Positions 33,337-44,880 of a DNA stretch of 64,000 nucleotides are shown here, piece after piece (the stretch's first letter is position 1; each line of letters opens with the position of its first letter). Source of the DNA: Campanula takesimana (taxonomy: Eukaryota > Streptophyta > Magnoliopsida > Asterales > Campanulaceae); assembly GCA_026119855.1 (NCBI GenBank), contig JAOWBW010000043.1, positions 806,001 through 870,000 on the forward strand, in the 5' to 3' direction. Position numbers and translations under genes: made by a program. Below the pieces are notes generated by a model. It was not told where the DNA came from and did not search any database. It was given only the letters and a program-made list of their open reading frames with translations.

Positions 33337-34515
33337 CCCGAATAGCACTACAAAAGCTAGCCGCCAGATATGTGTTGATTGGAAACCGATTCTACAAGAG
33401 ACATCATCAAGGGATCAATCTTTATGTGAAAATGAGTCCGAAGCTCAAGAAATCATACACGAAGTCCACGAAGGCGAGTGTAGACCCCACATGAATAGGA
33501 TTATGTTGGCCAAGAAGATACTCCATACTGGTTACTATTGGACTACAATGGAACAAGACTGCATAGAGAAAGTCAAGAAATGCGCCAAGTGCCAGTTCCA
33601 TGCTAATCTGCAACATGCTCCACCTTCACAACTGTACAACATGACCACACCTTAGCCATTCTCTTGTTGGGGCATAGATATCATCGGCAAAGTCCATCCT
33701 ACGGGGAGAAATGAATAGTCATTCATCCTTGTGGCCGTGGACTATTTCACAAAATGGGTCGAGGCACAAGCTTACCGAGTTCTCAATGCCAAGAAAGTGG
33801 CTGAATTCGTGAAGAAAAACATCATGTGCCGATACGGTATTCCTCATGAGATCATCTCCGACAATGGTTCTCACTTCGAGAAAGAAATGGATGCGCTTTT
33901 GGTTGACTACAAAATTACCAAGCACAAGTCATCCCCGTACCGTCCCCAAGCCAACGGAGCGGTCGAAGTAGCAAATAAGACAATCGAAGTCATCATACGA
34001 AAAATGGCTTCAACAGGAAGGGATTGGGCGAGAAATTACCACTAGCATTGTGGGGCTACCGCATATCAATACGGTCAGCAATGGGAGAAACCCCATACTC
34101 ATTAGTTTATGGTTCTGAAGCCGTACTCCCGGTCGAACTCGAGGTTCCTTCTCTACGGGTCTTACTCTAGAACCAAGTCAACGAGGTTGACTGGATGCAA
34201 AGTCGATATGAGCAACTAGCCCTACTCGACGAAAAGAGGTTAAGAGCGTTTGAACGCATAAGGGCTTATCAACAAAGAATGGCAAGGGCTTTCAACAAGA
34301 AGGTGAAGCCCCAAAATATCAAAGTGGGAGACTTGGTCCTAAGACAACATCCCCCCAATGCCATGAATCCCCTTGGGAAATGGGGACCTCGATGGATTGG
34401 TCCTTAAGTGGTCAAAAAGATACTAAGCGGCGGTGCAGTCCGACTCGTAGACTTGGACGGTGATCAATTGCCAAATGAGGTCAACCTCGACAAGCAAAAG
34501 AAGTTCTACGCTTAA
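33337..34515 (+). pseudogene. G1 integrase
   Basis: The zinc finger (HEVHEGE, HTGYYW, CAKCQ) is near 33450-33600. The catalytic core shows all three acidic residues: GIDIIG, ISDNGSHF and NGAVEVANK. The C-terminal part (RMARAFNKKVKPQNIKVGD, GKWGPRWIGP) is recognisable without a chromodomain, as expected for Tat. Stops and frameshifts occur at about 33650, 33715, 34045 and 34407. Confidence 0.87.
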
Positions 34516-34910
34516 AAAATAAAGACCTTTAAAAAAAAAACGCATGCTAGGTTGAAAACCTGTAAGGGCGGCCTAGGCAAAAATTAGAGTACGTGCAAAA
34601 AAGAAGCCCGCTAGATTGAAAACCCGAAAGGGCGGTCTAGGTAAAAAAACTGGGTGCACATGAAAAAAAAAAAAATGGTCTTCATTTCTTTGAACAACGG
34701 AGACCTGAGCCTCTCTATGAGAGGAACGTAGGCAACCTTTGGGTACGGTCTTAAAACAATAATTTTTACCCAATCATGTTGTAACAAGATGAAATTTTTA
34801 TTCAATCATTGAACTATTTTAACCATTACAACGGACGATGTTGAGCAATAAAAGACATAAAAAACATTAAATCCTAAACAAATGGTCTACTTAATTGCAA
34901 TCTTGGGGTA
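34516..34910 (+). other. G1 spacer with two imperfect repeats
   Basis: Between integrase and the antisense ORF stop are two imperfect copies, about 58 bases apart (34543-34583, 34601-34643), around TTGAAAACC and AAGGGCGG then CTAGG. A run of A follows at 34660-34673. There is no gene. Confidence 0.6.
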
Positions 34911-36299
34911 TTAGAAAAAATCTAATTTTCTCTTAGCCTTTGAAGGGCCACCCGAATGGCTCTCAATCCTATTCTTCTTGGGAGGCCTAGGAACACTGAG
35001 GCGGACCGAAACCTTCTGAGTAGCAACACGCCTCCGAGCATAAAAGTCATCCAAATGACTACCGAAAGGGTCAACCAGGATGTTGCAGGAATCAGCAGCA
35101 GCCTCCCTATATCTCAAAGCACTACTAGGATCGAAGTCCTTTCCTAACAACTCGGCGCGAAGTACGTCTACCCAAGTGATACAATGGTAAAAAGTACCAA
35201 ACAGATAGTCCAAATAGCTCTCGGGGAGATAGATACTACCCCGATGAATGGGGGCGGAAGCCCACCGATGACAGTCATCTCCCCAAGCCGATTGGAGCTC
35301 TCTCAAAAGTCCGGACCCATATACGAGACAGGGTGAAACACCCTACTTCTGGGAAGGGAATTATCTGCTGATGACCGAACTACCTCAGAACCCGCTCCGG
35401 CTGATAAAACGAAGAATCCCTGAGGCCAGGAAGGACTATATGCCCAAAACCCAAAGTCCATTCCACAAAAGGACGAAGACCCCAAGAGGCAGGGCACCAC
35501 TCGATGCCTGAGAAGCAAAGAACTTCTTCCAACTATCCTCGGTTAAGTTTCGAATCAGCAATTTTCTCCTGTGAACAGTAAAGGGAGACAGATCACCTTC
35601 CGAAGAATAAACCCTAAAGTGTTCCTGGAGCTATATGGTTTGAAGCAAGGGGCTTCCCCGACACATCTCACCCGTTAAATACAACTCATCAAGGCTATAC
35701 AGGGTCTCCCCTACTATAAGAGGGATTATACTGAATTGTTGCTCCTTGGCCTGCAAGATAATCTCAGCCAACTGCACGTCCGCTGTCCCGAAGGGTGTAA
35801 CAAAAAAAACTTCACTGAAAGGTCAAGCCGCCATGGCACTCCTCTAAAAAGACCGAACCACTGGGTCCTCCGAATGCAAACTGAAGAACATTAGCAACTC
35901 AGTTATATCTACCACGGTACCATGCAACATCTTCCTCATATCTCCGATGGGAAGGTTCAACAAGTCAGACCAAGAATCGATCACTCCACGATGATATTTG
36001 GGGATAGCAATTTGACCCACTAGCGGCATGCCAAGAATGGAACCAAAGTCATCAACGGTCAGCACCATTTCATTTGCCGAAAAATTAAAGGTGTGACTGT
36101 CACAATCCTAAAAAGCTACAGCGGCCTTCAACAAATCCCAGTCCAGCTTCAACGTCCGTAACGTGAAGAGAATGCAGAATCCAAAGTCTTTGAGAAAAGC
36201 CTTCTTGGGGTGGGTCTTGAAAGAGTACACAAAAGTTGATAAATCCTTCTCATATTCACCAATAACTTTGGTATCAAGGGTGAAAGAATTGGAGGCCAT
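34911..36299 (-). pseudogene. G1 antisense ORF with plant-mobile-domain-like sequence
   Basis: It starts at the ATG at 36299 (MASNSFTLDTKVIGEYE) and runs opposite to gag-pol. Early residues include HTFNFSANEMVLTVDDFGSILGMPL, written here only to its key parts: HTFNF, EM, LTVDDF and LGMPL. Later ones include ETLYSLDELYLTGE and SPLLQ. These fit the plant mobile domain (PMD, aminotransferase-like) pattern known in antisense ORFs of Tat elements. Stops near 36108 and 35844 and frameshifts near 35500 and 35300 break it. Its function in the element is unknown. Confidence 0.65.
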
Positions 36300-36936
36300 A
36301 GAAAAAGTGGATTACAAGCTAAATTGAGAAAAGAAAAGATGTTCAAGAATGGCAGAAAAGAGCTATTGGAAGAAGGTTTTCGAACAGAGGCTGATATTAT
36401 AGCTGTTGGGGATCTTTTGGCCAGCAAATGTCAAGCCCCAAAATTCACTCCCCAGAAGCGCGCGCCTCCCGACACCTACTTGGGAAGCGCGCGCGTCCTA
36501 TATCTACCATCTGAGGCGCCGGCCTCCCACTTTAGAAGTGCCTCAGTCGGCCCTTATCAAAAGAACAAATCATGCAAAAACAGAGCCCTGACGGTCCGAA
36601 AATCAGCAGGATCTACATTCTTCATTAAAGTCACGGCAACTCCGCCCTTGGAGACATATTTGGGCATACATTAATTCGGTCCGCCCCTAAGTCATATCTG
36701 AATCAAAGTAAGATAGAAACTCCCACTAAAAGTAGGTTGTCTCTCTCTCTCTCTCTCTTACAAAAGTCAAGGTCAATCTCAGCTTTTCCTCTCAAAAGAG
36801 AATATAGAATAAGTGGTCCGTAGCCAACTGTGCCCGCACCCCGCAAAAGTCAACTGCAAACGCTACTCCAGACAGCACACATCAAAATGCAGCTTCAAAT
36901 AGCAAAATTTGGTCCGCGGTGAACCACCAAAATCAC
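36300..36936. other. G1 region upstream of the antisense ORF
   Basis: No convincing coding frame. It contains CG-rich signature motifs at 36454-36470, 36482-36498 and 36512-36528 and a CT-dinucleotide tract at about 36739-36759. It may act as the 5' region of the antisense ORF. Confidence 0.45.
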
Positions 36937-37490
36937 CTCCTCGTCAGCAGGCAGACTTTCGAGTCCCTCTACATCAGCAGGCAGACTTTTGAGTCCCTCC
37001 AAATCAGCAGGTAGACTTTCGAGTCCTTCTACATCGGCAGGCAGACTTTGAGTCCCTCCAAATCAGCAGGCAGACTTTCGAGTCCCTCTACATCGGCAGC
37101 CAGAATCTTTAATCCCTCCAAATCAGCAGGCAGACTTTCGAATCCCTCTACATCAGCAGGTACACTCTCCAGTCCCTCCAAATCAGCAGGCAGACTTTTG
37201 AGTCCCTCTACATCGGTAGGCAGACTCTCCAGTCCCTCCAAATCAACAGGTTGACTTTTGAGTCCCTCTAAATCAGCAGGCAGACTCTCCAGTCCCTCCA
37301 AATTAGCAGGCAGACTTTCGAGTCCTTCTACATCGGCAAGCAGACTCTCCAGTCCCTCCAAATCAGCAGGCAGACTCTCGAGTCCCTCTACACCAGCTGG
37401 CCAACTTTCGAGTCCCTCCACATCAGCAGGTAGACTCTCGAGTCCCTCTACATCGGCAGGCAGACTCTCCAGTCCCTCCAAGTCCTCTAT
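36937..37490. repeat. G1 30-bp minisatellite (about 17 full units)
   Basis: Units of 30 bases (GAGTCCCTCTACATCGGCAG type alternating with CAGTCCCTCCAAATCAGCAG type) give a 60-base higher order. One unit (37021-37049) has lost a base. Because the period is a multiple of 3, open frames occur on both strands (minus strand repeats EGLESLPAD), but no start, neighbour or domain supports a gene. It lies just before the 3' LTR, as tandem repeats do in Ogre/Tat elements. Confidence 0.92.
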
Positions 37491-37705
37491 ACGGACTCTA
37501 AATTTTGGCTACGGTAGGCCAATTTCTATCACCGCACCCCTACTATCAGCAAAATCCTCTCACACAGGGAGCGCACTCCTATCTCTTGTAATTTCAAGAT
37601 TCTTGTTTTCATCGAGTCTTTGCTTTTTTCCTGTGATGTCCTCGGCGGATGTTTTGTTCTTTCGTCGATGTATTTTTCTTTGCATTCCACGTCGCCGAGG
37701 GGCTC

Positions 37706-38679
37706 TGTAGACACCCTGCCTTCGACCGCTCACCCCAATTGCACATTTGATTTTGTATTTATCCCTTAAGTGTTTCTCGTTAGTTTCTGTTACTTCCGTT
37801 AAGTTCCTGACTGACTTTGTTAAGTCCAGGGACCAAACTGAATAACAGTGCTAATATTCTAGTCCATTCTGTCTTTTTTTCCATCTCCAAGGCGCACGCT
37901 TTCACCCTTTAGGGCCAGAGGCGCGCGCATCCCACCACTAAGGCAGGAGACGCGCGCACCTGGGCGTCAGATACAGATTTCTATCCAACAATCCCTCCCT
38001 TGCTCCTTTTAACAGGATTTGCCCGAGAAACTGACCTTTATGACTTGGTTTTGGCACCAAAAACACACCTTCTTTACCTATAAAAACCCCTCTAATTCAC
38101 CATTGAAGAGGGGGGAGATTTGAATCATTAACAAAAACTATACACAAATACTTACAAGGCATTTTCCTAAAAACCTCTTGAAAGAGTCTTTGAAGTTCTT
38201 TGAAGTATAGGTAAAAGACTACTCTTTTCTCTCCTTTTCTACTTTATCTCTTCTCTCTTTCTTTTGCTTTAATCAAAAGAGCAATCACCTAAACATTTTG
38301 GGACATGACACCAAAGACTACTTCACTTCAATGAAGCTATTCACGGAGTCATCTCCCTACATTCCAAACACCCCTTTTTTGAACCCCCCCCCCCCTTTTA
38401 TCATCAAAAATAAGAAGAATATTTCATCATTTATGTAGATTTTGATCAAGCAAGACCAACTTTAGTTGGTCGAGATGGGTGTTTAAGTACGTCCCATCTC
38501 GTAACCTAACCCCCGAACCTCATAACAAAGAATCTCTATTTTCGTAATCAAACTTAGGCTATAAACATTAGGTTTTTCTTATGTTCCTCTAAAACATAGG
38601 TGGCGATTCTAAAACACAAATAGACATCCTAGGGTAACACATTGCTCTAGCTAAGCCGTGGTCCCCCGGGGTAGCTACA
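37706..38679 (+). repeat. G1 3' LTR (974 bp)
   Basis: It runs from TGTAGACACCCTGCC to GGTAGCTACA. Compared with the 5' LTR it has an extra stretch around 38098-38156 and small changes such as a longer C run near 38390. Confidence 0.94.
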
Positions 38680-38684
38680 GGTAC

Positions 38685-40932
38685 AGAAACCTATTGAAGA
38701 CCAACCAGATCCTAATCAACAAGATGAAAACTCACCTTCCCATATCTCATCCCCATCTGGTAGTGATCTTGAAAGGGAAACATTAGCTGAAATGGCTAAT
38801 AGGTTTAAAGGAAAAGGTAGAAAAGACAAAGGACCCAAGATAGTGGACCTTGATAATGAAACAGCTAACCTTGAACCCTTAGCCAAAATCCTTCCTCCCT
38901 TGCTTATTGAAGCTCCTCCTCCCTCTACTCCTGGTCCAATCAATATCCCTACTCCATCTCCCTCCTCCAATATTGCCTTTGTGTATAAAAGATAAAGGAC
39001 CAAATCTAAACCTTTACCTTCAAAAACACCTGTTCCCAAACCTACCAAAAAATCCAAAAGACTCCAAAAGGACAATGAACCTATCATACTTGATGAGGTT
39101 CCACAAGTTTCAGTTATTCCTCTTAGCAGGAAAAGGAAAGTCATTATCCCTGAGGAAGAATCTCCACCTCAATCTCCCTCTCTTTCACCAACTGAACCCT
39201 TTGACTTTGACCCTAACCTTCAACGCTCATCTTCTGAGACCCTTAGTTCAGGAGCCAAAGAAGCTGCTGAAGCTTTTAAAACCTTAACTGCATCTCTAAT
39301 CAAAAAGGCGTCCTCACCCCCAGCTCACACTCCTATATCATCAGGTCCTTTATCTTCCTCATTCATGCCAACTCCTGGTCTTTTATCATGAATTGAGGAT
39401 ATATCTATTGAAACTGATAAGGGGAATGATATTGTTGTTGAGATTGAGCCCTTAGTTGAAAAAGAAAGGGGGAATGACTTTGTTGAAATCATTCAGGAAC
39501 AGACAGTAGACCCTGATGAAACAAGGTCTATGATAGCTGACCTTGACCAAACAATTCCAAGCTCACCAAAATCTACTCCTTCCACCAAATTAATCATTGA
39601 GAAGCATGTTCAACCTTCTCCCTCCCTTCCTATCTCATCTAGAAAGGGAAAATCAATCTTAGTTTAGGAAAACCCTTTTGATAAAGAAGCCTATTCTGCC
39701 TTGTCTGGTATGGGTAAAATTGCCAAGTTCCATGAACTTGAAGAAAAGTTTGGTTTTGAGGTTACTTGGAAAAGACTAGGTTTGGACAAAGCTCCCCCTA
39801 CTGGTCAATCTTCCTCCTCTACTCACTCTTCCAGAGTTGATAACCCTTACTTTCATACCAATTCTTCTTTTGAAGTCATCACTCTTAGCCCATATAATCC
39901 CTCAACAGGTCCATTTTTTTCAACCAATTTGATCCATATGTACTATACACCTCCTCCATGGTTCATATCTCACCCTGTTGACTTATCTATTCCTTCAATT
40001 CTCCCTCTTGGTCTTTCATTTGACCATCTTGAGTTTCCCCAAGAAATTCTTAACTCAGTTATCTCCAGTCAGTATTAGACCTACTCAAAAGCCCAACTGA
40101 AAATGATTGCTAGAGAGCTTGCTGGGAGAATCTTTTTTGTGCATAATGAGTGGAAATCATTCAGAATGTCTCTAAATAAATTCTATATCCATGAGACTAG
40201 CCTTGTTCCCTCAAGTCTTAATGGAGGCAAAATATTTCAATGGGAAAAGTTCTTCTCCCATTGGTAATCCCCAAATCTCAATGAAGGCCTCCATATGCAA
40301 TCTGGAGTTGTTCTGACTAAATGCATTGAACTCATCAAGGTCATCTATCGGAAGTTGGTTTCTGAGAAAATCTTTGGTAATCAAGAGACTTTTTGGAGGA
40401 ATTTTTCCCAGCTCTGTTATCTTCCTAAATGAACCATCAATGCAAGAGCCATTCCATCAGTACTCTTGTCCTCTCATTACTGATCCAATTGATTCTGCAT
40501 ATCCATTCACATTTCCTGCTGTAACTCATGAAGACATCAATGTAGTTGGGAATTATGTGAGAGCTCAAATGAAGGGACTAAGACAAGACTTGAAAAAGTT
40601 GGTTCAAGAAACACTTGCTGGCAGGATAGTTGACCATACTAAAGCCAGTTCTCAACCAAGAAATTTCATAGAATTCTCTCAGCCTCAAGAAATCTTCACT
40701 CAAGATCAACCATCATCAAGAGGTCTATCTTCAACAAGACAACTCCTTCTTGGTCCTGCCTCTACACTATCAAGAAATCTGGGAAAGAATGAGCCACTAC
40801 TAAAGAAGAGCTAACTTATCAACTATGGCATTCAGTATGATGATAGGATGAATCTCACTTGGAACAACAAACAGTACTACTTCAGGTTCAACAAGAAACA
40901 ACTCCAGCTACTGAATCTTGAAAGAGAAAGAC
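38685..40932 (+). pseudogene. S2 envelope-like ORF, part 2 (between G1 and G2)
   Basis: The frame continues from 25717 (VQKPIEDQPDP). Pro/Ser/Lys-rich segments (LEPLAKILPPLL; KRKVIIPEEESPPQSPS) and a folded-looking region (MGKIAKFHELEEKFGFEVTW) follow. Stops lie at about 38993, 39389 and 39665 and further stops near 40078-40430; a frameshift to the frame of 40326 comes near the end. The last part (VTHEDINVVGNYVRAQMKGL) is helical. Function is unknown; the envelope label comes from position and lineage. Confidence 0.65.
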
Positions 40933-43008
40933 TGTAACGACCCCAAAACCCACCCAAATTTTCTAATATTTAAAATGGAAATTATGTGTGCATTTTATGT
41001 GTAAGATAATATTTTCTTGACTTACATATATTATTTGAGTATATATGATAGTTAAAGTGTTAGTAGAAAGTTTGTTAAGTTAAATAAATGAGGTAGTAAA
41101 ACTATAGGGTTATATGTGAAAATATAACTAGAGGGGTTTAGTTGTTTAAAATGGAACTAGGAGGGGGCTAAGTGAAAATTATAAAAATCAATTCACTCTT
41201 ATCTTAGCCATCTCTCTCTGCATTTTACATTACACACACACACACCAAAAGCTTAACTTTCCCAAATTACTCTCTCTGTGTTCAAGGAAGAACAAGGTGA
41301 GTCTTACAATTTGATTTTATTTCTTTTTAATTTCTCCTCTATTTTAAAATCTAATTATACCAAAACGTTCAGGGTGTTGAGTAGAGTATTCCTACCCGAT
41401 CAAATATTATTTTCTTGATACTTTTCAGGAAATAGGTAAGTTACTAATCCCCCTTTTAAATGTTAAAATGGTCATATATGTGATGTATGAACTCTTTGTT
41501 GTATTATTTGTTAAGGAACTTGAGAAAATATTAAAGTTGGTGAAAGTTGATGTTGATGGTGTAAAGAAGCTAGTTTAGTGTTGTGTAACTCAGTTGTATT
41601 GAGTTATATTTGGTAAGATAGAAGTTGGGTAGTACTTTTGGGACGGTGAAACGAAAGGAGTATATAAAAACAGCCTATTTTGAGCCTGCCGGGTGATGTG
41701 GGCGGCCGCCCACTAAGGGCATGCGGCCGCACATCCTATCAGACTGGTTTTGTTCATGAAAACAGAGCAAGTGGGCGTCCCCACACCCAATTTGGGCGGC
41801 CACACACTTTACCCTGAGTTTGATAGTTTGTTCCTAGTTAAGTGTAAGAGGTTAGTAATTGTCCAAAACTTTAAATGATGGTCTAGGGTAATTAGATGAG
41901 TATTTTGGGATGTTTTCATGGTTGTTGAGGATCGTGTTCAAGTGTGTGCAAGAATATGTTGTGACTTTATTTCATGATGGTTGTGAACTCTTTATGAGTG
42001 CTTCTTTCGTGTGCATTTTGTGATGTGTTTGGCTTGGTTCCCTACTTTGGAATCATTGCCCCCGGTTGTTGTTTAAGCAAGTATTCATTACAGTGCTTTT
42101 TTGAAAGTCCAGCTGGTTTTGTGTTATCGAGTCAGGCAGTGGAAGGGATTATCGTGGCACACGAGCCAAGTTCACAATAAGTTCTTCCACCGGTACCTTT
42201 TTTTCCCCAGTCCAGATTGGCCTTAGATGGGATGAGCTAGCTCCCTTGTGTGAGCATTTGGGTTATGACTTCGTATCATATTCCCCCCGTTGTTACTTTG
42301 GTTCTTATGGTTATGGTTTGGTTTTCGGGATCCCGGCTTCAGTTATTTATACTACTCAACTGGTTTTCTCATATGGTATTCTCAAACGGCTATGTTCTTT
42401 CGGTAAACCTTTGCTTGGTATCCACTTATGAGTGTTTATTTCCGTATTTGGTGTTGTTTGATGAGTTGGCTTTTCCTCTCATATTATATGATTTGTGATT
42501 GCTATGATACTGTTCTTTATGATTATCATTTTAGCATGAAACGTAGTTGCATTCTTAGTAGCTTACTGAGCTTTATTCTCACCCCCCGTTCCTTGTTTAT
42601 TTGTTTTCCTTAGATTAAGGCGAGTCTAGGGGATAGGAAACTTGGCACGGGAGGACGTTAAAGTGGTAAGAGTTAGGATTTGTTTCGTAAATGATACATT
42701 ACATAGATGTATAACCTTTTGGGTAGAGTTTTCGTGACTTCATCATCTTGTAACACCTATATTTTGGATAATGTTGGTGTAGGTACATTTGTATAGAAGT
42801 TTGTAAGCCTTTTCGCTAAGTACTTTCATTGTGAAAGTTGTTTGTAAAGTTTGTTTGAAAGTTAAATGGAAGTCTTTGAACTTCAAGTGTTGATTTTGTT
42901 AAACTTTATGAAAGTATAGTTTGAAAACTTTTCAAAAGTGTTTTATAACGTCTTCCCATCGTGTCCCGAGCGTGGGGCCAAGTAGGACCACGTGTCTGGG
43001 GTGCGACA
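40933..43008 (+). repeat. G2 5' LTR (2,076 bp)
   Basis: It runs from TGTAACGACCCC to GGGGTGCGACA. TATATAAAAA near 41660 is a TATA candidate. Four GC-rich palindromic motifs related to GCGGCCGC lie at 41698-41807, two of them degraded. Its long inner ORFs (for example around 42250) are not genes. Confidence 0.94.
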
Positions 43009-43010
43009 GT

Positions 43011-43024
43011 TGGTATCAGAGCTA
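43011..43024 (+). other. G2 primer-binding site
   Basis: TGGTATCAGAGCTA, two bases after the LTR end, is complementary to initiator methionine tRNA, the standard chromovirus primer. Confidence 0.9.
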
Positions 43025-43088
43025 GGTTGTAAATGGTCTAGAATGACTAAATGACCTAGGAGGGTAGTGGTGTATAGAGTGAGTAACG

Positions 43089-44109
43089 TTGAGTGTCTTA
43101 TGCAGCATATTGAAAATGGTTGGGACAGAAGGAGATCAGTCCGGGTCTTCGGGGCAAGATAATGCTAGAGAAGTGGCTCGAATAATGTTCCAAGGCATGT
43201 TTGAAGCTACAATGAAAATAATCAATGATCAGAGGCAAGAAAGGGAACAAGTACCACCAAGATATGGGTTAGAACAGTTTTTGAAAATGAAGTCTATGGG
43301 ATATGATGGAGAGCCTGATGTTACTAAAGCTGAGAGATGGATTGAAGCTATGGAAAAGATCTTTAATGTTTTGAAATGTACGGAAGAGGATAAAGTCTGA
43401 TTTGCAACTTATAAACTGATTGGAGCGACCAAGTATTGGTGGAAAGCGGTGAAGGATAATTGGGATGATATGCATGTACAATATGCTTGGGAGACTTTTG
43501 TGAAGAGATTCAAAGATCATTTCATTCCTAAGGTGGACCAAGACAGAAAAGAGGTTGAATTTCTTAATCTAGAACAAAATATGATAACTGTGGCTGAATA
43601 TGTTGCAAAGTTCACTGAATTGGATAGGTATTGTCAATATTTGGTGGCAACTGAAGAAAGAAAGACAATGAGGTTCGTGAAAGGATTGAAGACAGTTATC
43701 AGAACACAGCTTATCTCCCACAAATTTCAGGATTTGCAGGATGCGATTGATCGTGCTTACCAGGTGGAGCATGACATTGTTGAACATAAGAGAAAGATGG
43801 AGGCAACGGGTGGAGGAAGACAAGGAGGACAGGGGAAGCAACAATAACAACAACAACAACGTGGTGATAGTAGAGGATCTCAAGGAGCATCTTCACAGTT
43901 AAGGGGATCTTCTCAAGGTCAGTCGGGTAACAGAAATCAAGATAACACTTCAGGGAGTTAGAACAAAAGGGTTTGTAACTATTGTCAGAAAGAGGGGCAT
44001 TCTGAAGAAAGATGATGGAAGAAACAAGGTAAATGCGTGAACTGTGGTCAGCTGGGTCATTATCAGAGGGATTGTCCCAGGCTAAAGAATCAGTCTTCGA
44101 GAAGTGTAG
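43089..44109 (+). pseudogene. G2 gag
   Basis: The retrotransposon Gag domain (FLKMKSMGYDGEPD, WIEAMEKIF, FKDHFIPKVDQDRK, EFLNLEQNMITVAEYVAKF) is interrupted by a stop at 43398 and another at 43845 in a CAA repeat. Two CCHC knuckles follow (CNYCQKEGHSEERW with its last Cys replaced, and CVNCGQLGHYQRDC). Frameshifts separate it from the protease. Confidence 0.88.
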
Positions 44110-44880
44110 TTGGGTCTTCTCAGGGCCAGAAGAGGGATTCTTCAGGGAAGCCTAAGGTGCAGGGTCGTGTCTATGCCATCACTCAACAAACAGGCTTCAG
44201 ATTCTTCTAATGTGATAGGAGGTATAATTTCTGTGTCTAGTTTGAGGGCACGAGCACTTATTGACCCTGGCTCTTCGCATTCTTATGTGTCTGTGCATTT
44301 TTTTTCTCGATTGCATTTGTCTTCTGAATCTCTACCTTATGTGTTAGAGGTGTCTACTCCTATAGGGGAGTGTTTGGTGACCAATAAGGTGTTGCATTCT
44401 TGTGATGTCCATATATGTGATCATGTTTTACCTGCTGATTTAGTTATCCTACCATTACAAGATTTTGATATTATTTTGGGTATGGATTGGTTGAGTAAAT
44501 ATCATGCATCTGTTGACTGTTTTAAAAAGGTGGTCACATTTTCTATCCCTAATGTCCCTGAATTTACTTTTGAGGCTATTCCCTAAGGTAGAGAGATTTG
44601 TATCATTTCTTATGTGAAGGCTAGAAGGTTATTGAATCGTGGTTGTGTGGGATTCTTGGCCAGTGTTCTTGATACTACTAAAATGGTTCCTGAAATAAAG
44701 GATGTGCCTATTGTTAAAGAATTTTCAGATGTATTTTCTTCGGAGTATGCTATGCCTCCCGATAGGGAAATTGAGTTTTGTATTGACATTGCTTAGGGGA
44801 TTTGACTAGTATTACTGTTATCTAGAAGATATGACCAGTGTTACTGTTTCTCGTGGATATGTCAAGTTTCACCATTTTAG
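44110..44880 (+). pseudogene. G2 protease and start of reverse transcriptase
   Basis: The aspartic protease signature (RALIDPGSSHSYVS) and the conserved chromovirus ILGMDWLSKYHASVDC are intact. The RT N-terminus (FSDVFSSEYAMPPDREIEF) appears from about 44700 and stops near 44795. The finger and palm, including the YVDD region, are absent, so the polymerase core has been deleted. Confidence 0.85.

Larger units (their letters stand above)
25718..38679 (+). mobile_element. G1: Tat-like Gypsy retrotransposon inside S2
   Basis: LTRs at 25718-26634 and 37706-38679 are flanked by GGTAC duplications (25713-25717, 38680-38684). The order gag, protease, RT, RNase H, second RNase H, integrase defines Gypsy. 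The extra RNase H, the antisense ORF and the tandem repeats before the 3' LTR point to the Tat group (Ogre/Retand relatives). All coding parts have stops or frameshifts. It interrupts the S2 envelope-like ORF. Confidence 0.95.

Noticed and set aside
36739..36759. CT repeat as a CRISPR-like or structural array
   Set aside because: Simple dinucleotide microsatellite; no repeat-spacer pattern anywhere in the window and CRISPR is not expected in plants.
37029..37481. 150-residue repetitive ORF in the minisatellite
   Set aside because: The 30-bp period makes open frames on both strands automatically; no start context, domain or neighbour supports a protein.
42246..42498. Hydrophobic ORFs at 42246-42498, repeated at 48168-48420
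   Set aside because: They lie inside the G2 LTRs and are explained as LTR sequence.
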